From Microbacterium dextranolyticum (lineage in GTDB: Bacteria; Actinomycetota; Actinomycetes; Actinomycetales; Microbacteriaceae), in assembly GCF_016907295.1 (NCBI RefSeq), contig NZ_JAFBBR010000001.1:2294001-2358000 (forward strand): a DNA stretch of 64,000 nucleotides, given 5' to 3'. Each line of letters starts with the position of its first letter. Position 1 is the first letter of the stretch. Made by a program: the position numbers and the translations under genes. The notes below the pieces were generated by a model. The model was not told the DNA's origin and did no database searches. It worked only from the letters and a program-made list of their open reading frames with translations. Shown here one piece after another: positions 10,922 through 19,651 of this stretch.

Positions 10922-12405
10922 TCGGTGTCCTCGGTCGGGGTGGGGATGCCGGCGTCGCGCGCCAGCAGGTCGTCGATGGTCTCGCCGCGCACGATCACCC
11001 GGGCGGTCCCGCCCGCGACGGCGACGACGGGCGGGCGCGGCACGTAGTTGTAGTTGCTGGCCAGCGAGAAGCAGTAGGCACCGGTGGCGGGCACCGCGAG
11101 CAGGTCGCCGGGGGCGACGTCGCCGGGCAGGTACTCCGCGTCGACGACGATGTCGCCCGACTCGCAGTGCCGACCGACGACGCGGCTGAGCGCGGGCGCG
11201 GCGGCCGAGGTGCGCGAGGCGATCCGAGCGGAGTACTGCGCGCCGTAGAGGGCGGGGCGCGCGTTGTCGCTCATGCCGCCGTCGACGCTGACGTAGAGAC
11301 GGGTGACGTCCTCGGATGCCCGCACCGGCTTGACCGTGCCGACCTCGTAGAGGGTGACGCCGGCGCGACCGACGATCGAGCGGCCGGGTTCGAAGGCGAG
11401 GCTCGGCAGCGGCACATCGCGCGCCGCGCATTCACGCGCCACCGCGTCGACGATGCCGTCGGCGAGGTCTTCGATCGCGGTCGGGGTGTCGACCGAGGTG
11501 TAGGCGATGCCGAAGCCGCCGCCGAGGTTCAGGACGGCGAGCTCTCCCCCGGCGCGCAGGTCCGCGTAGAGGTCGACGAGCCGGGCCGCGGACTCGGCGA
11601 ACCCGCTCGTGCCGAAGATCTGCGATCCGATGTGGCAGTGCACCCCGGCGAGGTGGAGCGAGGGCAGCTCGCGGATGCGCCGGGCGACGGCGGGGGCATC
11701 CGTCAGCGCGAACCCGAACTTCTGGTCCTCGTGCGCCGTCGCGAGGAAGTCGTGCGTCTCGGCGTGCACGCCCGTGTTGACGCGGATGAGGACCTTCTGG
11801 GCGGTGTCACCGACGAGGCCTCGCGCTGCGGCGATCTCGGCGACCCGCTCGATCTCGATCACCGAGTCGATGACGATCGTTCCGACGCCGATCTCCACCG
11901 CGCGCTCGAGTTCGGCACGCGACTTGTTGTTGCCGTGCAGGCCGATGCGCGCGGGCTCCGCCCCGCCCGCCAGCGCGACGGCGAGCTCGCCGCCGGTGGC
12001 GACGTCCACCGCGAGCCCCTCCTCGGTCACCCAGCGGACCACCGCAGTCGAGAGGAACGCCTTGCTCGCGTAGTAGACGCGGGCCTGGATGCCATGCCGT
12101 GCGGCCGCGGCCTCGAACGCCGCGCGCACGCGGCGGGCACGAGCCCGGACGCCGTCCTCGTCGAGGACGTAGAGCGGGGTGCCGAACCGCTCGCGCAGCT
12201 CGGCGACGCCGATGCCGCCGATGTGCAGTGCACCCTCGGCATCGCGGGTCGCGGATTCCGGCCAGACGGAGGCGACGAGCTCATTGGCGTCACGGGGCGC
12301 GACGAGCCATTCCGGCACGAGCGGGCGGTCGGGAACGGCGGACACGGGAGGGCACCAATCGTGTGGGGTCGGGCTGCCGTCGGTCACGTCACGCCCGGCA
12401 GTCAT
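10918..12405 (-). CDS. lysA: diaminopimelate decarboxylase
   Basis: Decarboxylates meso-diaminopimelate to lysine; PLP enzyme of the alanine-racemase fold. Up to 495 residues. Visible are YYASKAF with the PLP lysine, the glycine loop LNLGGGFGIAY, FEPGRSIVG and the C-terminal substrate motif with GHRHCESGDI-like sequence VVGRHCESGD. First gene of the lysA-hom-thrC-thrB operon. A TAGACT -10 lies at 12409-12414, only three bases from the ATG at 12405; a leaderless start further in, such as GTG 12387, is therefore possible. Confidence 0.95.
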   Translation of the reverse strand: MTAGRDVTDGSPTPHDWCPPVSAVPDRPLVPEWLVAPRDANELVASVWPESATRDAEGALHIGGIGVAELRERFGTPLYVLDEDGVRARARRVRAAFEAAAARHGIQARVYYASKAFLSTAVVRWVTEEGLAVDVATGGELAVALAGGAEPARIGLHGNNKSRAELERAVEIGVGTIVIDSVIEIERVAEIAAARGLVGDTAQKVLIRVNTGVHAETHDFLATAHEDQKFGFALTDAPAVARRIRELPSLHLAGVHCHIGSQIFGTSGFAESAARLVDLYADLRAGGELAVLNLGGGFGIAYTSVDTPTAIEDLADGIVDAVARECAARDVPLPSLAFEPGRSIVGRAGVTLYEVGTVKPVRASEDVTRLYVSVDGGMSDNARPALYGAQYSARIASRTSAAAPALSRVVGRHCESGDIVVDAEYLPGDVAPGDLLAVPATGAYCFSLASNYNYVPRPPVVAVAGGTARVIVRGETIDDLLARDAGIPTPTEDTE

Positions 12406-12408
12406 AGA

Positions 12409-12414
12409 AGTCTA
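12409..12414 (-). promoter_or_regulatory. -10 element of the lysA-hom-thrC-thrB operon
   Basis: TAGACT on the minus strand, the commonest -10 hexamer in this window. Its close spacing to ATG 12405 bears on the choice of lysA start. No clear -35 is visible. Confidence 0.55.
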
Positions 12415-12476
12415 GGGCACGCCCGCATACCGCCTCGCGCATGCGACACACCGGTGTCGGAACGGCCCGGTCCGGG

Positions 12477-13250
12477 TCAGGCGCAGGTCCCTCGGTGGTC
12501 CGCCGCGCCGGGCTGCAGGATCGAGCTGTCGATCTCGAAGCGGGCGATGAGCGAGGCATCCCGCACTTGGACGCCCGTCAGGCGCACGGCCTCGGGCAGA
12601 TACGACGCGATGCACACCTTCCAGTCGCGCACGACCGTGCGCGCGACGGCGCCGAACTGGTCGACGAGGATGTCGGCCGAGACCTCGGCGTCGCCGAGGC
12701 GCAGCGTCGTCGGCGTGAGCACGAGATCCGTGCCGGACACGCCGGGGGTGAGTCCCACGCCGACCGGCACCGTGAGGGCGAACAGCGGGATGTCCATGGC
12801 CACGTCGATCGTCGGCGCCGCGAGGCTCACCGTGTCGGCCGGAAAGCCGTCGACGCCGCGCAGGAGGTCGCGCAGCTGCGCCTGGTCCAGCGTGACGCTG
12901 GCCTGTGCGCCGCTCCAGTCACCGCCGCGGATCGGCACGTCCTGGGCTGTGACGACGACATCGGCGGTGAGCGCCGCACCGCCGTCCTTCTGCTGCAGCG
13001 TCACGTCGTCGGACGAGATCGTGACGCTTCCGAGGCTTCCCACGACCAGCTGCGGCAGGATGGGCCCCGGAACATCGACGTCGATGCGTTGATCCGCGCG
13101 CAGATCGAGACCCCGCACGACCTGCTCCCGGATCGTGCGCTCGACCACGCCGCGCGCGATGTACTCCCCCGCGAACCACGCCGCGACGGCGAGACCCGCC
13201 ACCGCGATGAGGGCGACGAGCCAGGGCCAACGACGGCGGCGCTCGCTCAT
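12477..13250 (-). CDS. DUF2993 (LmeA-like) membrane-anchored protein
   Basis: A 257-residue protein with a basic N-terminus, one transmembrane or signal-anchor helix (WPWLVALIAVAGLAVAAWFA, about 7-26) and an extracytoplasmic beta-rich domain of the DUF2993 type. In mycobacteria the relative LmeA is a periplasmic lipomannan-elongation factor; whether this one acts on lipoglycans is unknown. ATG 13250 lies one base after the argS stop, so it is co-transcribed with argS; the earlier in-frame ATG at 13271 would overlap argS and is less likely. Confidence 0.8.
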   Translation of the reverse strand: MSERRRRWPWLVALIAVAGLAVAAWFAGEYIARGVVERTIREQVVRGLDLRADQRIDVDVPGPILPQLVVGSLGSVTISSDDVTLQQKDGGAALTADVVVTAQDVPIRGGDWSGAQASVTLDQAQLRDLLRGVDGFPADTVSLAAPTIDVAMDIPLFALTVPVGVGLTPGVSGTDLVLTPTTLRLGDAEVSADILVDQFGAVARTVVRDWKVCIASYLPEAVRLTGVQVRDASLIARFEIDSSILQPGAADHRGTCA

Positions 13251-13251
13251 G

Positions 13252-14919
13252 TCACATGCGCTCCGGTGCACTCACTCCGAGCAGGTCGAGGCCGTTGCGC
13301 AGCACCTGGCCCGTCGCGTCGTTCAGCCACAGGCGCGTGCGGTGCAGGTCGGTGACCTCCTCGTCGCCGAGCGGCGTGACGCGGCAGCTGTCGTACCAGC
13401 GGTGGTAGAGGCTCGCGAGCTCTTCGAGGTAGCGCGCGACGCGGTGCGGTTCGCGCACCTCCGCCGCGTAGGCGACCACCCGCGGGAACTCCTGCAGCGC
13501 CCCCAGCAGTGCCGACTCGGTCTCGTGGTCGAGCGTCTCGGGTGCGAACGCGCTGCGGTCGACGCCGGAGTCGGCGGCGTTGCGGGCGACGTTGTGCGTG
13601 CGCGCGTGGGCGTACTGCACGTAGAAGACGGGGTTGTCGTTCGTGCGCTTCTGCAGGATCTCGGGGTCGAGGGTCAGCGGCGAGTCGGCGGGGTAGCGGG
13701 CGAGCGAGTAGCGCAGCGCATCGGTACCGAGCCAGTCGCGCAGGTCGTCGAGCTCGATGATGTTGCCCGCGCGCTTGGACAGGCGTGCGCCGTTGACCGA
13801 GACGAGCTGCCCGATGAGCACCTCGATGTCCTTCTCGGGGTCGTCGCCCGCGGCGCCCGCGAGCGCCTTGAGGCGGTGCACGTAGCCGTGGTGGTCGGCC
13901 CCGAGCAGGTAGATCTTGTGGCGGAAGCCGCGGTCGCCCTTGTTGAGGTAGTACGCGGCATCGGCAGCGAAGTAGGTGTACTCGCCGTTCGAGCGGCGGA
14001 TGACCCGGTCCTTGTCGTCGCCGAAGGCGGTCGTACGGACCCACACCGCGTCGTCGGCGTCGAAGACGTGGCCCTGCGCGCGCAGGCGCTCGACGGCCTC
14101 GTCGACGAGGCTCGGCTCGCCGGAGGGTCCGTGCGCGTGCAGGTCGCGCTCGCTGAAGAAGACGTCGAAGTGGACGTTGAACTTCTCCAGCGAGGCCTGG
14201 AGGTCGGCCAGCTGCAGGCGGTAGGCGATGTCGCGCGCCTGGGTCTCCTGCTCGTCGAGAGAGAGGTCGAGGATGCCCGGGAGCTCCGCGACGACGCGGC
14301 GTCCGAGCTCGTCGATGTACGAGCCCGGGTAACCGCCCTCGGGGGTCGGCTCGCCCTTGATCGAGGCGAGGACGGAGCGGCCGAAGCGGTCCATCTGGGC
14401 ACCGGCGTCGTTGACGTAGAACTCGCGCACGAGGGTCGCGCCGCTCGCGAGCAGCACGCGGGCGATCGCGTCGCCGAGCGCCGCCCATCGCGTGTGGCCG
14501 ATGTGCATGGGTCCGGTGGGGTTGGCGCTCACGAACTCGAGGTTGATGCTCGCACCGCGCTGGGTGTCGTTCGTGCCGTAGGCGGCTCCCGCCTCGACGA
14601 TCGTCTTCGCGAGGGCGCCGGCTGCCGCGGCATCCAGTCGGATGTTGATGAAGCCGGGCCCCGCGACCTCGACGCTCGCGACCCCGTCGGTCGCGGCGAG
14701 CGCGTCGGCGATCTGCTGCGCGAACTCGCGCGGGTTCGCACCCACCGCCTTGCCGAGCTTCAGCGCCGCATTGGACGCCCAGTCCCCGTGGTCGCGGTTG
14801 CGGGGGCGCTCGAGCGGCAGGTCGGCGGCGGTGAGGCCGACGCTCGACCCCTCGCGTCGGGCCTCGGCGAGCGGGACGATGACGGCGAGCAGGGCTTCAG
14901 CGAGGGCATCCGGATTCAT
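13252..14919 (-). CDS. argS: arginyl-tRNA synthetase
   Basis: Charges tRNA-Arg with arginine. 555 residues, class I. The N-terminal Arg-tRNA additional domain (1-90) is followed by the ATP motif PMHIGHTR (about 133-140), a KMSKS-like [11 protein letters not shown] and the anticodon-binding DALR domain ending the protein. ATG 14919 is nine bases after a TAGACT -10 (14929-14934), so the mRNA is probably nearly leaderless. A repeat-rich non-coding block of about 580 bases lies upstream. A tRNA-Arg(CCG) gene is encoded 1.6 kb away. Confidence 0.97.
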   Translation of the reverse strand: MNPDALAEALLAVIVPLAEARREGSSVGLTAADLPLERPRNRDHGDWASNAALKLGKAVGANPREFAQQIADALAATDGVASVEVAGPGFINIRLDAAAAGALAKTIVEAGAAYGTNDTQRGASINLEFVSANPTGPMHIGHTRWAALGDAIARVLLASGATLVREFYVNDAGAQMDRFGRSVLASIKGEPTPEGGYPGSYIDELGRRVVAELPGILDLSLDEQETQARDIAYRLQLADLQASLEKFNVHFDVFFSERDLHAHGPSGEPSLVDEAVERLRAQGHVFDADDAVWVRTTAFGDDKDRVIRRSNGEYTYFAADAAYYLNKGDRGFRHKIYLLGADHHGYVHRLKALAGAAGDDPEKDIEVLIGQLVSVNGARLSKRAGNIIELDDLRDWLGTDALRYSLARYPADSPLTLDPEILQKRTNDNPVFYVQYAHARTHNVARNAADSGVDRSAFAPETLDHETESALLGALQEFPRVVAYAAEVREPHRVARYLEELASLYHRWYDSCRVTPLGDEEVTDLHRTRLWLNDATGQVLRNGLDLLGVSAPERM

Positions 14920-14928
14920 AGCCCGTCA

Positions 14929-14934
14929 AGTCTA
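14929..14934 (-). promoter_or_regulatory. -10 element of argS
   Basis: TAGACT on the minus strand, nine bases before the argS ATG. Confidence 0.6.
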
Positions 14935-15073
14935 CGGGCGCAGCCCTGGGTCCCCGCTCGGCGCCTGCTCGTCGGTCGGGGCGGGGTGGGCCGCGCGTGG
15001 TCTGCCGGGCGGGGGGCGGGCTCTCGTGCGGCCGCTTGCCGCGGGCGTGGGTCCCGTGTGCCCGGCAGGCGGG

Positions 15074-15185
15074 TTCGGGGTCTCCTGGGGTCGCCACCCG
15101 CACGGTTTGGGGTCGCGTGCGGCCGCTCGCAGCTACGCGAAGTGACCCCACGCGACCCCGAACCTGCGCCGACGATCCACGACAG
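15074..15185 (+). repeat. 112-bp direct repeat, copy 1
   Basis: Matches 15319-15430 at 109 of 112 positions. It contains an internal inverted repeat, GGGGTCGCGTG with CACGCGACCCC some 30 bases later, and an outer pair GGTTCGGGGTC / GACCCCGAACC, so the RNA or single strand could fold into a large hairpin. The loop contains a GCGGCCGC palindrome. Confidence 0.85.
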
Positions 15186-15223
15186 CCCGACCCGCCAAAG
15201 CGTGGGGCCTTCGTGACCATGTG

Positions 15224-15249
15224 GTGGAGTGTGGGGTCGCTTGTGCCCG
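15224..15249 (+). repeat. 26-bp direct repeat, copy 1
   Basis: Identical to 15283-15308. It begins GTGGAGTGTGGGGTCGC and ends TTGTGCCCG. Confidence 0.8.
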
Positions 15250-15282
15250 GCAGGCGGGCTTGGGGTCCCCTGTGCCCACACA

Positions 15283-15308
15283 GTGGAGTGTGGGGTCGCT
15301 TGTGCCCG
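15283..15308 (+). repeat. 26-bp direct repeat, copy 2
   Basis: Identical to 15224-15249; eleven bases before the second 112-bp unit. Confidence 0.8.
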
Positions 15309-15318
15309 CACGGTGACG

Positions 15319-15430
15319 TTCGGGGTCTCCTGGGGTCGCCACCCGCACGGCTTGGGGTCGCGTGCGGCCGCTCGCAGCTACGCGAAGCGACCCCACGCGA
15401 CCCCGAACCTGCGCCGACGGTCCACGACAG
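15319..15430 (+). repeat. 112-bp direct repeat, copy 2
   Basis: Second copy of the unit at 15074-15185, differing at three positions (all transitions: CACGGT/CACGGC, AGTGAC/AGCGAC, GACGAT/GACGGT). The differences leave the main stem intact. Confidence 0.85.
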
Positions 15431-15509
15431 GGCAGAGAGCAGAGGGCACACGGCACAGAGCCAGTCCAGAGCGCACAGACAGAGGCCGAGGCCCCGCACG
15501 CGGTGACGG

Positions 15510-16355
15510 TCAGGCGAGCTGGACCGGCTCGGCGAGATCGTCGAGGTCGGGGTCGGATGCCGCAGCGGCGGCGTAGAGCGCGTCGACATCCGAGGCATCC
15601 GCGGGCACGACGCACGCGTCGACGTGCATGCGCTGAAGGCCGACGTAGCCCCCGTGATAGCTGAGGAACGCACAGTCGGCCGCGTCGCGCCCCGTGGCGA
15701 TGCGCACGAGCGAGCGCCGGTTCGACAGGCGCGTGGCGTCGATGACGTACCACGAGCCGTCCACGTACGCCTCGGCCACCGCATGGAAGTCCATCGGGCG
15801 CAGGCCCGGCGCGAAGCACGCCGCGTAGCGGGCGGGCATGTCCATGGCGCGCAGCAGCGCGATGACGACATGCGCGTAGTCGCGGCAGACGCCCTGACCG
15901 GTCATCAGGGTGGTCACCGCCGAGTCGGTCCCCTGACTGAGCCCCGGGGTGTACGTCGTGCTCGTCGCGACGAACTCGCTGACGGCGGTGACGAGATCCA
16001 TGCCGTGCAGCCCGCGGAACTGACGGCGCGCCTGCGAGAAGACCTCGTCGGACTGGCAGTAACGACTCGGGCGCAGATACGTGATCGCCTCGAGGTCACT
16101 CGTGGCGCGTTGGGCGACCTGTCCGTCGATGTGCGCCTCGTACCGCACGGTCAGCAGCCCCGACTCGCCCACCAGCCGGTGCAGACGACTGCCGGATTGG
16201 TCGACGATCTCGGTCGGTGTGTACACGCGATCGCCCTGCGTGAACGTCAGATCCTCACGGATCACGGGCGCCGGTTGGGCCGCCGTGATCTGGAAGATCA
16301 GGTCGACGGATGACCCCAGTTCCAGGTCGAGTTCGGCGGTCACGATGCGTTGCAC
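15510..16355 (-). CDS. transglutaminase-like cysteine-protease-fold protein
   Basis: A 281-residue protein with a bacterial transglutaminase-like core. The catalytic cysteine is in TGQGVCRDYAHVVIALLRAM, the histidine in MDFHAVAEAYVDG and the aspartate in WYVIDATRL, the three in the order and spacing of the family. The N-terminal 80 residues form a beta-rich domain as in many such proteins. Enzymatic target unknown; relatives act as peptidases or amidases. GTG 16355 with GAGGA eight bases upstream is the best start; the long in-frame extension upstream crosses the tRNA gene on the other strand and is rejected. Confidence 0.85.
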   Translation of the reverse strand: MQRIVTAELDLELGSSVDLIFQITAAQPAPVIREDLTFTQGDRVYTPTEIVDQSGSRLHRLVGESGLLTVRYEAHIDGQVAQRATSDLEAITYLRPSRYCQSDEVFSQARRQFRGLHGMDLVTAVSEFVATSTTYTPGLSQGTDSAVTTLMTGQGVCRDYAHVVIALLRAMDMPARYAACFAPGLRPMDFHAVAEAYVDGSWYVIDATRLSNRRSLVRIATGRDAADCAFLSYHGGYVGLQRMHVDACVVPADASDVDALYAAAAASDPDLDDLAEPVQLA

Positions 16356-16513
16356 CGAAGTATCCTCGCACGCCCGGGAGCCCTGTCGGCGCGCGGACAC
16401 CGACGAGGTTTCCGGGGGCGGGGAAAGTGGCTCGACCCACGACCGGCGAGACGACGTTCTCACCTCGGATGCGTCGGTCCGCACCCCGCCGCGGTGATAC
16501 CCTCGATCGGTAC

Positions 16514-16586
16514 GCCTCCGTAGCTCAGGGGATAGAGCGTTGGTTTCCGGTACCAAAGGTCGCAGGTTCGATTCCTGTCGGGGGCA
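16514..16586 (+). tRNA. tRNA-Arg (anticodon CCG)
   Basis: A 73-base cloverleaf: acceptor GCCTCCG pairs with CGGGGGC (one G-T pair), D arm GCTC...GAGC, anticodon stem TTGGT/ACCAA around the loop TTCCGGT giving CCG, and a T arm with GGTTCGATTCC. Discriminator A at 16586; CCA is not encoded. It reads CGG codons, which are common at this GC content. Confidence 0.97.
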
Positions 16587-16769
16587 CAGTGAACGTGGTC
16601 GGTCGGGCGCATGCGCCACGCGAGTCGTCGCGCACGCCCCAGCGTCGCCCCGGGCACCTCGACGGCGGTGACCGCCCCGTGAACCCCCGAACGACAGCCG
16701 CATGGGAATCATCCCCGAGATGGATGCCCCTCACCCCCGAGACCGACGCGCACCACGGTGGCCTGTTCG

Positions 16770-16775
16770 TACCGT
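16770..16775 (+). promoter_or_regulatory. -10 element before small membrane ORF
   Basis: TACCGT, six bases before ATG 16782. The spacing matches the leaderless pattern seen at many other starts in the window and supports the small ORF. Confidence 0.5.
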
Positions 16776-16781
16776 CGGATC

Positions 16782-16988
16782 ATGGCCACTGCGAGCATCC
16801 CCGCCCTCTTCTCTCCGCGCACCTCCGCGCGGCGCACTCCGCTGCGCGAGCGGGTCTCCGCGGCCGGAGCCGCGGTGCTGTCGATCATCGGATCGATCGG
16901 CGCGATCGCACTCATCGTCCTGGCGCTGCTGGTCGTCCCCGTCGCGGCGGCGCTGGCATTCGGTCCCGCGCTGCTTTCCCGACTGTGA
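16782..16988 (+). CDS. small single-pass membrane protein, unknown function
   Basis: A 68-residue peptide: a basic Ser/Arg-rich N-terminus followed by one long hydrophobic stretch (about 28-64, rich in Ala/Val/Leu/Ile) ending LLSRL. I do not recognise a family. A TACCGT hexamer six bases before the ATG is the reason to believe the start; there is no ribosome site. It precedes the MprF-like gene by 100 bases on the same strand and may be linked to it. An artefact of high-GC open frames cannot be excluded. Confidence 0.5.
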   Translation: MATASIPALFSPRTSARRTPLRERVSAAGAAVLSIIGSIGAIALIVLALLVVPVAAALAFGPALLSRL

Positions 16989-17088
16989 GCGGCATCCGCC
17001 TCCTCGGCCCGGCGGACTCGCCGCGAGCAGCCTCCTGCCGCGACGCGACGTGTCGCGCGGCCGCTCCCCCTCTCGATAGCGTGGCATC

Positions 17089-19170
17089 ATGACCGAACCC
17101 ACGGCGCGAGCGCGATCCCGCCGTCTGCTCGGCATCCTCACCCGCACCCCCGCGACCCTCGTCACCCTCGTGATCCTGCTCGTCGTCGGGGTGGTCTCGC
17201 GCGGGCTGTGGGAGCCGTTCGTGGAGAGCCCCGGCATGGATGTCTGGGCCTTCGGCCTGCCGGCATTCGACGAGGGCCGCTGGTGGACCCCCGTGACCGG
17301 TGCGTTCCTGGTCGTCGAGCCGTGGGTCTACCTTCCCACGCTCATCGGGATGGCCGCACTGGGGCTACTCGAGTACCTGCGCGGATGGCGCGTCGCGCTC
17401 GGGTACTTCTGGATCGGGCAGCTGTTCGGTGTCTTCGGCGCCGCACTGCTGCTCGGCGGGCTGCGGCTGTTCAGCGGCTGGGCGTGGGCGCAGGAGATCG
17501 CCGGCTCGCTCGATGTCGGCCCCAGCGCCGGTGCGCTCGCGTGCGTCGCCGCGCTCGTGGGCATCGCCCGCGCCCCCTGGCGGACACGCGGCTGGATGGT
17601 GCTCCTGACCGCGATCATCGTCGGCGTCCTCATCTTCGGCACCGTGGCCGACCTCGAAGACCTCGTCGCCGTCCTGCTGATCCTGGTCGTCGACCGCACC
17701 CTGCGCCCGCAGCGCGCGACCGTGCGCGAGCAGCGCTTCGTCGCGTTCCTCGGCATGCTCGTGTTCGTCGCGATCGAAGTCATCCTCGCCCTCGTGCCCA
17801 CGGACGGGCCGTTCGGCGCCACCGACCCGCTCGACGGCAACTGGTGGTCCACAGCGATCGACGTCGTCGTCGTCATCATCATCGCCAACGGACTTCTCCA
17901 GGCCCGACGCTGGGCCTGGGTGATCGCACTGATACTGATGTCCATCAATGTGCTCAGCGCGATCGGCCTCGCCCTGCTGCTGCCGGTCATCGGCGACCCG
18001 GAGCTCGACGCCGACGCGACTCTCCTCGGCGATGTCTCGCTCGAGATCGGCGCGGGCTTCCTCTCGCTGCTGATGCTCGTCTACCTCTTCAGCGTCCGCG
18101 GCGCCTTCGCAGGGCATCGGCGCATGACGATCGGCGCGAACACGGAGCCCACGATCGACGAGGTCGCCGCGCTCGTGCGTCGCTCGGGCGGCGGGACGCT
18201 CTCGTGGATGTCGACGTGGGAGAACAACGACTACTTCCGCTCCTCGACGGGCATCGTCGCGTTCCAGAAGCGGGCGGGCGCGGTCATCGCCCTCGCCGAC
18301 CCGCTGGGCGTCGAGCAGGGACGCGCCCGTTCGGTCGTCGAGTTCATCGACGCCGCCGAGCACGCCGGGCTCGTCCCCTGTTTCTTCAGCGCGAGCGAGG
18401 CGACCCGCGCCGCGGTCCCCGCCGGCTGGCGCTCGCTCGTGGTGGCCGACGACACGATCGTCGACCTGCCCGGGCTCGCCTTCACCGGCAAAGCCTGGAA
18501 CTCGGTGCGCACGTCGATGAACAAAGCCGCGCGCGAAGGGATGACCTTCCGACTGGCGCGTCTGCACGATGTGCCGTGGGGCGTGCGCGCTCAGCTCACC
18601 GCGATCTCGGAGCAGTGGGTCGGAGACAAGGACCTGCCCGAGATGCGCTTCACCCTCGGGACGCTCGCGGAGGCCGAAGACCCCGAGGTGCGCATCGCCC
18701 TCGCCGTCGACCCGCACGGGACGATCGACGGATTCCTCTCGTGGCTGCCGATCTACGGCGAGAACGGCGTGCGCGGCTGGACGCTCGACCTGATGCGACG
18801 GCGTGAAGGCGGATTCGGACCGGTCATGGAGTACCTGATCGCTTCTTCCGCCGTCGCCTTCCGCGACGAGGGCGCCGAGATCATGTCGCTCTCGGGTGCG
18901 CCCCTCGCGCACGAGTACCCGTCCGAGGCCACGATGATCTCGACGCTGAGTGCCCGACTGTCGGACGGGCTGGAGCCGGTATACGGCTTCCAGTCCCTGC
19001 ACCGGTTCAAGGCCAAGTTCCAGCCGCGCTACGAGACGCTCTACCTGCTGTACCGTGACGAGGCCGACCTGCCGCGCATCGGCGCGGGGCTCACGCGCGC
19101 GTTCCTGCCGGATGCCACGACCCGCCAGTTCGCCCGCGCGGGTCTCGAGCTGGTGCGCGGCGCGGACTGA
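17089..19170 (+). CDS. MprF-like membrane protein with DUF2156 lysyltransferase-type domain
   Basis: 693 residues. The first about 345 residues hold roughly ten membrane helices; the first six resemble a rhomboid-like fold with GPSAGALA at about 145-152. The cytoplasmic C-terminal part (about 355-670) is a DUF2156 phosphatidylglycerol lysyltransferase domain of tandem acetyltransferase fold: WENNDYFRSSTGIVAFQKR, GLAFTGKAWNSVRTSMNKA and LSGAPLAHEYPSE are family landmarks. MprF proteins transfer an amino acid from tRNA to phosphatidylglycerol, giving resistance to cationic peptides; donor and lipid are not established here. A TAGCGT at 17077-17082 gives a leaderless ATG at 17089. Confidence 0.85.
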   Translation: MTEPTARARSRRLLGILTRTPATLVTLVILLVVGVVSRGLWEPFVESPGMDVWAFGLPAFDEGRWWTPVTGAFLVVEPWVYLPTLIGMAALGLLEYLRGWRVALGYFWIGQLFGVFGAALLLGGLRLFSGWAWAQEIAGSLDVGPSAGALACVAALVGIARAPWRTRGWMVLLTAIIVGVLIFGTVADLEDLVAVLLILVVDRTLRPQRATVREQRFVAFLGMLVFVAIEVILALVPTDGPFGATDPLDGNWWSTAIDVVVVIIIANGLLQARRWAWVIALILMSINVLSAIGLALLLPVIGDPELDADATLLGDVSLEIGAGFLSLLMLVYLFSVRGAFAGHRRMTIGANTEPTIDEVAALVRRSGGGTLSWMSTWENNDYFRSSTGIVAFQKRAGAVIALADPLGVEQGRARSVVEFIDAAEHAGLVPCFFSASEATRAAVPAGWRSLVVADDTIVDLPGLAFTGKAWNSVRTSMNKAAREGMTFRLARLHDVPWGVRAQLTAISEQWVGDKDLPEMRFTLGTLAEAEDPEVRIALAVDPHGTIDGFLSWLPIYGENGVRGWTLDLMRRREGGFGPVMEYLIASSAVAFRDEGAEIMSLSGAPLAHEYPSEATMISTLSARLSDGLEPVYGFQSLHRFKAKFQPRYETLYLLYRDEADLPRIGAGLTRAFLPDATTRQFARAGLELVRGAD

Positions 19171-19187
19171 CCGCACCGCCGGCGCGC

Positions 19188-19508
19188 TCAGTGCTCGCCG
19201 ACCAGCTTCAGCCCCACCACGCATCCGACGAGCCCCACGATCAGCAGCACGCGGACGAGCGAGACCTGTTCGTCGCCCGTGATCATGGCGTACGCGACGG
19301 TGAGGGCGGCGCCGATGCCCACCCAGATGGCGTAGGCGGTGCCGGTCGAGATGTCGCGCATGGCCCACGCGAGACCGCCCATGCTGGCGACGAGCGCGAC
19401 GCCGAAGACGATCGTCGGACCGAGCTTCGTGAAGCCCTCCGACTTGCCGAGCGCGGTAGCCCAGACGGCTTCGAGAACACCGGAGACGATGAGGATGACC
19501 CACGACAT
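19188..19508 (-). CDS. SMR-family guanidinium exporter (Gdx/SugE type)
   Basis: A 106-residue four-helix small multidrug resistance protein. Glu13 in VSGVLEAVWATALG is the conserved proton/substrate carboxylate, and the GKSEGF stretch plus WVGIGAALT fit the SugE/Gdx subgroup rather than EmrE. Gdx proteins export guanidinium in exchange for protons as antiparallel dimers. A guanidine-III riboswitch lies directly in the leader (19522-19564), which makes the substrate assignment strong. ATG 19508; the frame upstream is only the riboswitch. Confidence 0.93.
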   Translation of the reverse strand: MSWVILIVSGVLEAVWATALGKSEGFTKLGPTIVFGVALVASMGGLAWAMRDISTGTAYAIWVGIGAALTVAYAMITGDEQVSLVRVLLIVGLVGCVVGLKLVGEH

Positions 19509-19521
19509 GATGCGACCTTTC

Positions 19522-19564
19522 GGCCAGTCTTGTCGCTCGCCGGGTACTGGGATCCCTCGTCCGG
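19522..19564 (-). promoter_or_regulatory. guanidine-III (ykkC-III) riboswitch
   Basis: On the minus strand the leader of the exporter gene reads CCGGACGAGG, then GUACCCGG, then GACAAGAC followed by CUGGCC. These three conserved blocks, their order and their spacing match the guanidine-III aptamer, in which CCGG pairs with CCGG and the GACAAGAC strand closes a pseudoknot. The element ends 13 bases before the start codon, so ligand binding probably frees the ribosome site near GAAAGG. A TATGCT -10 lies upstream at about 19589-19594. Confidence 0.9.
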
Positions 19565-19651
19565 AAACCCTGTGCGGGGTCTGGTGAGAGCATATCCCGT
19601 CATTCTGAGCATCGGCCGGGCATACGGCGGCCCCGGGCCGGAGGCATCCGC

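Larger units (their letters stand above)
14935..15509. other. 575-base non-coding, repeat-rich block
   Basis: No convincing gene lies between argS and the transglutaminase gene. Short open frames here translate to low-complexity His/Pro/Arg/Gly peptides repeated with the DNA and have no start signals. The block is built from modules: a 112-bp unit present twice, a 26-bp unit present twice, a 16-bp unit (GTGCCCGGCAGGCGGG) at 15058-15073 and 15243-15258, and many copies of GGGGTC. The repeats may be remnants of a mobile or palindromic repeat family. Confidence 0.7.

Noticed and set aside
15058..15430. CRISPR array
   Set aside because: Repeats are too long, too few and irregularly spaced, and no cas gene is in the window.
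14916..15871. His/Pro-rich open frames in the repeat block upstream of argS
   Set aside because: They follow the DNA repeats, differ in frame between copies and have no promoter or ribosome site.
16514..16586. tRNA gene as an integration site
   Set aside because: No integrase and no repeated tRNA 3' end follows within the window.
16356..16712. N-terminal extension of the transglutaminase gene
   Set aside because: It crosses the tRNA-Arg gene on the opposite strand; GTG 16355 has a good ribosome site.
17365..19593. 742-residue open frame opposite the MprF-like gene
   Set aside because: Would cross the SMR gene and the riboswitch; no domain visible.
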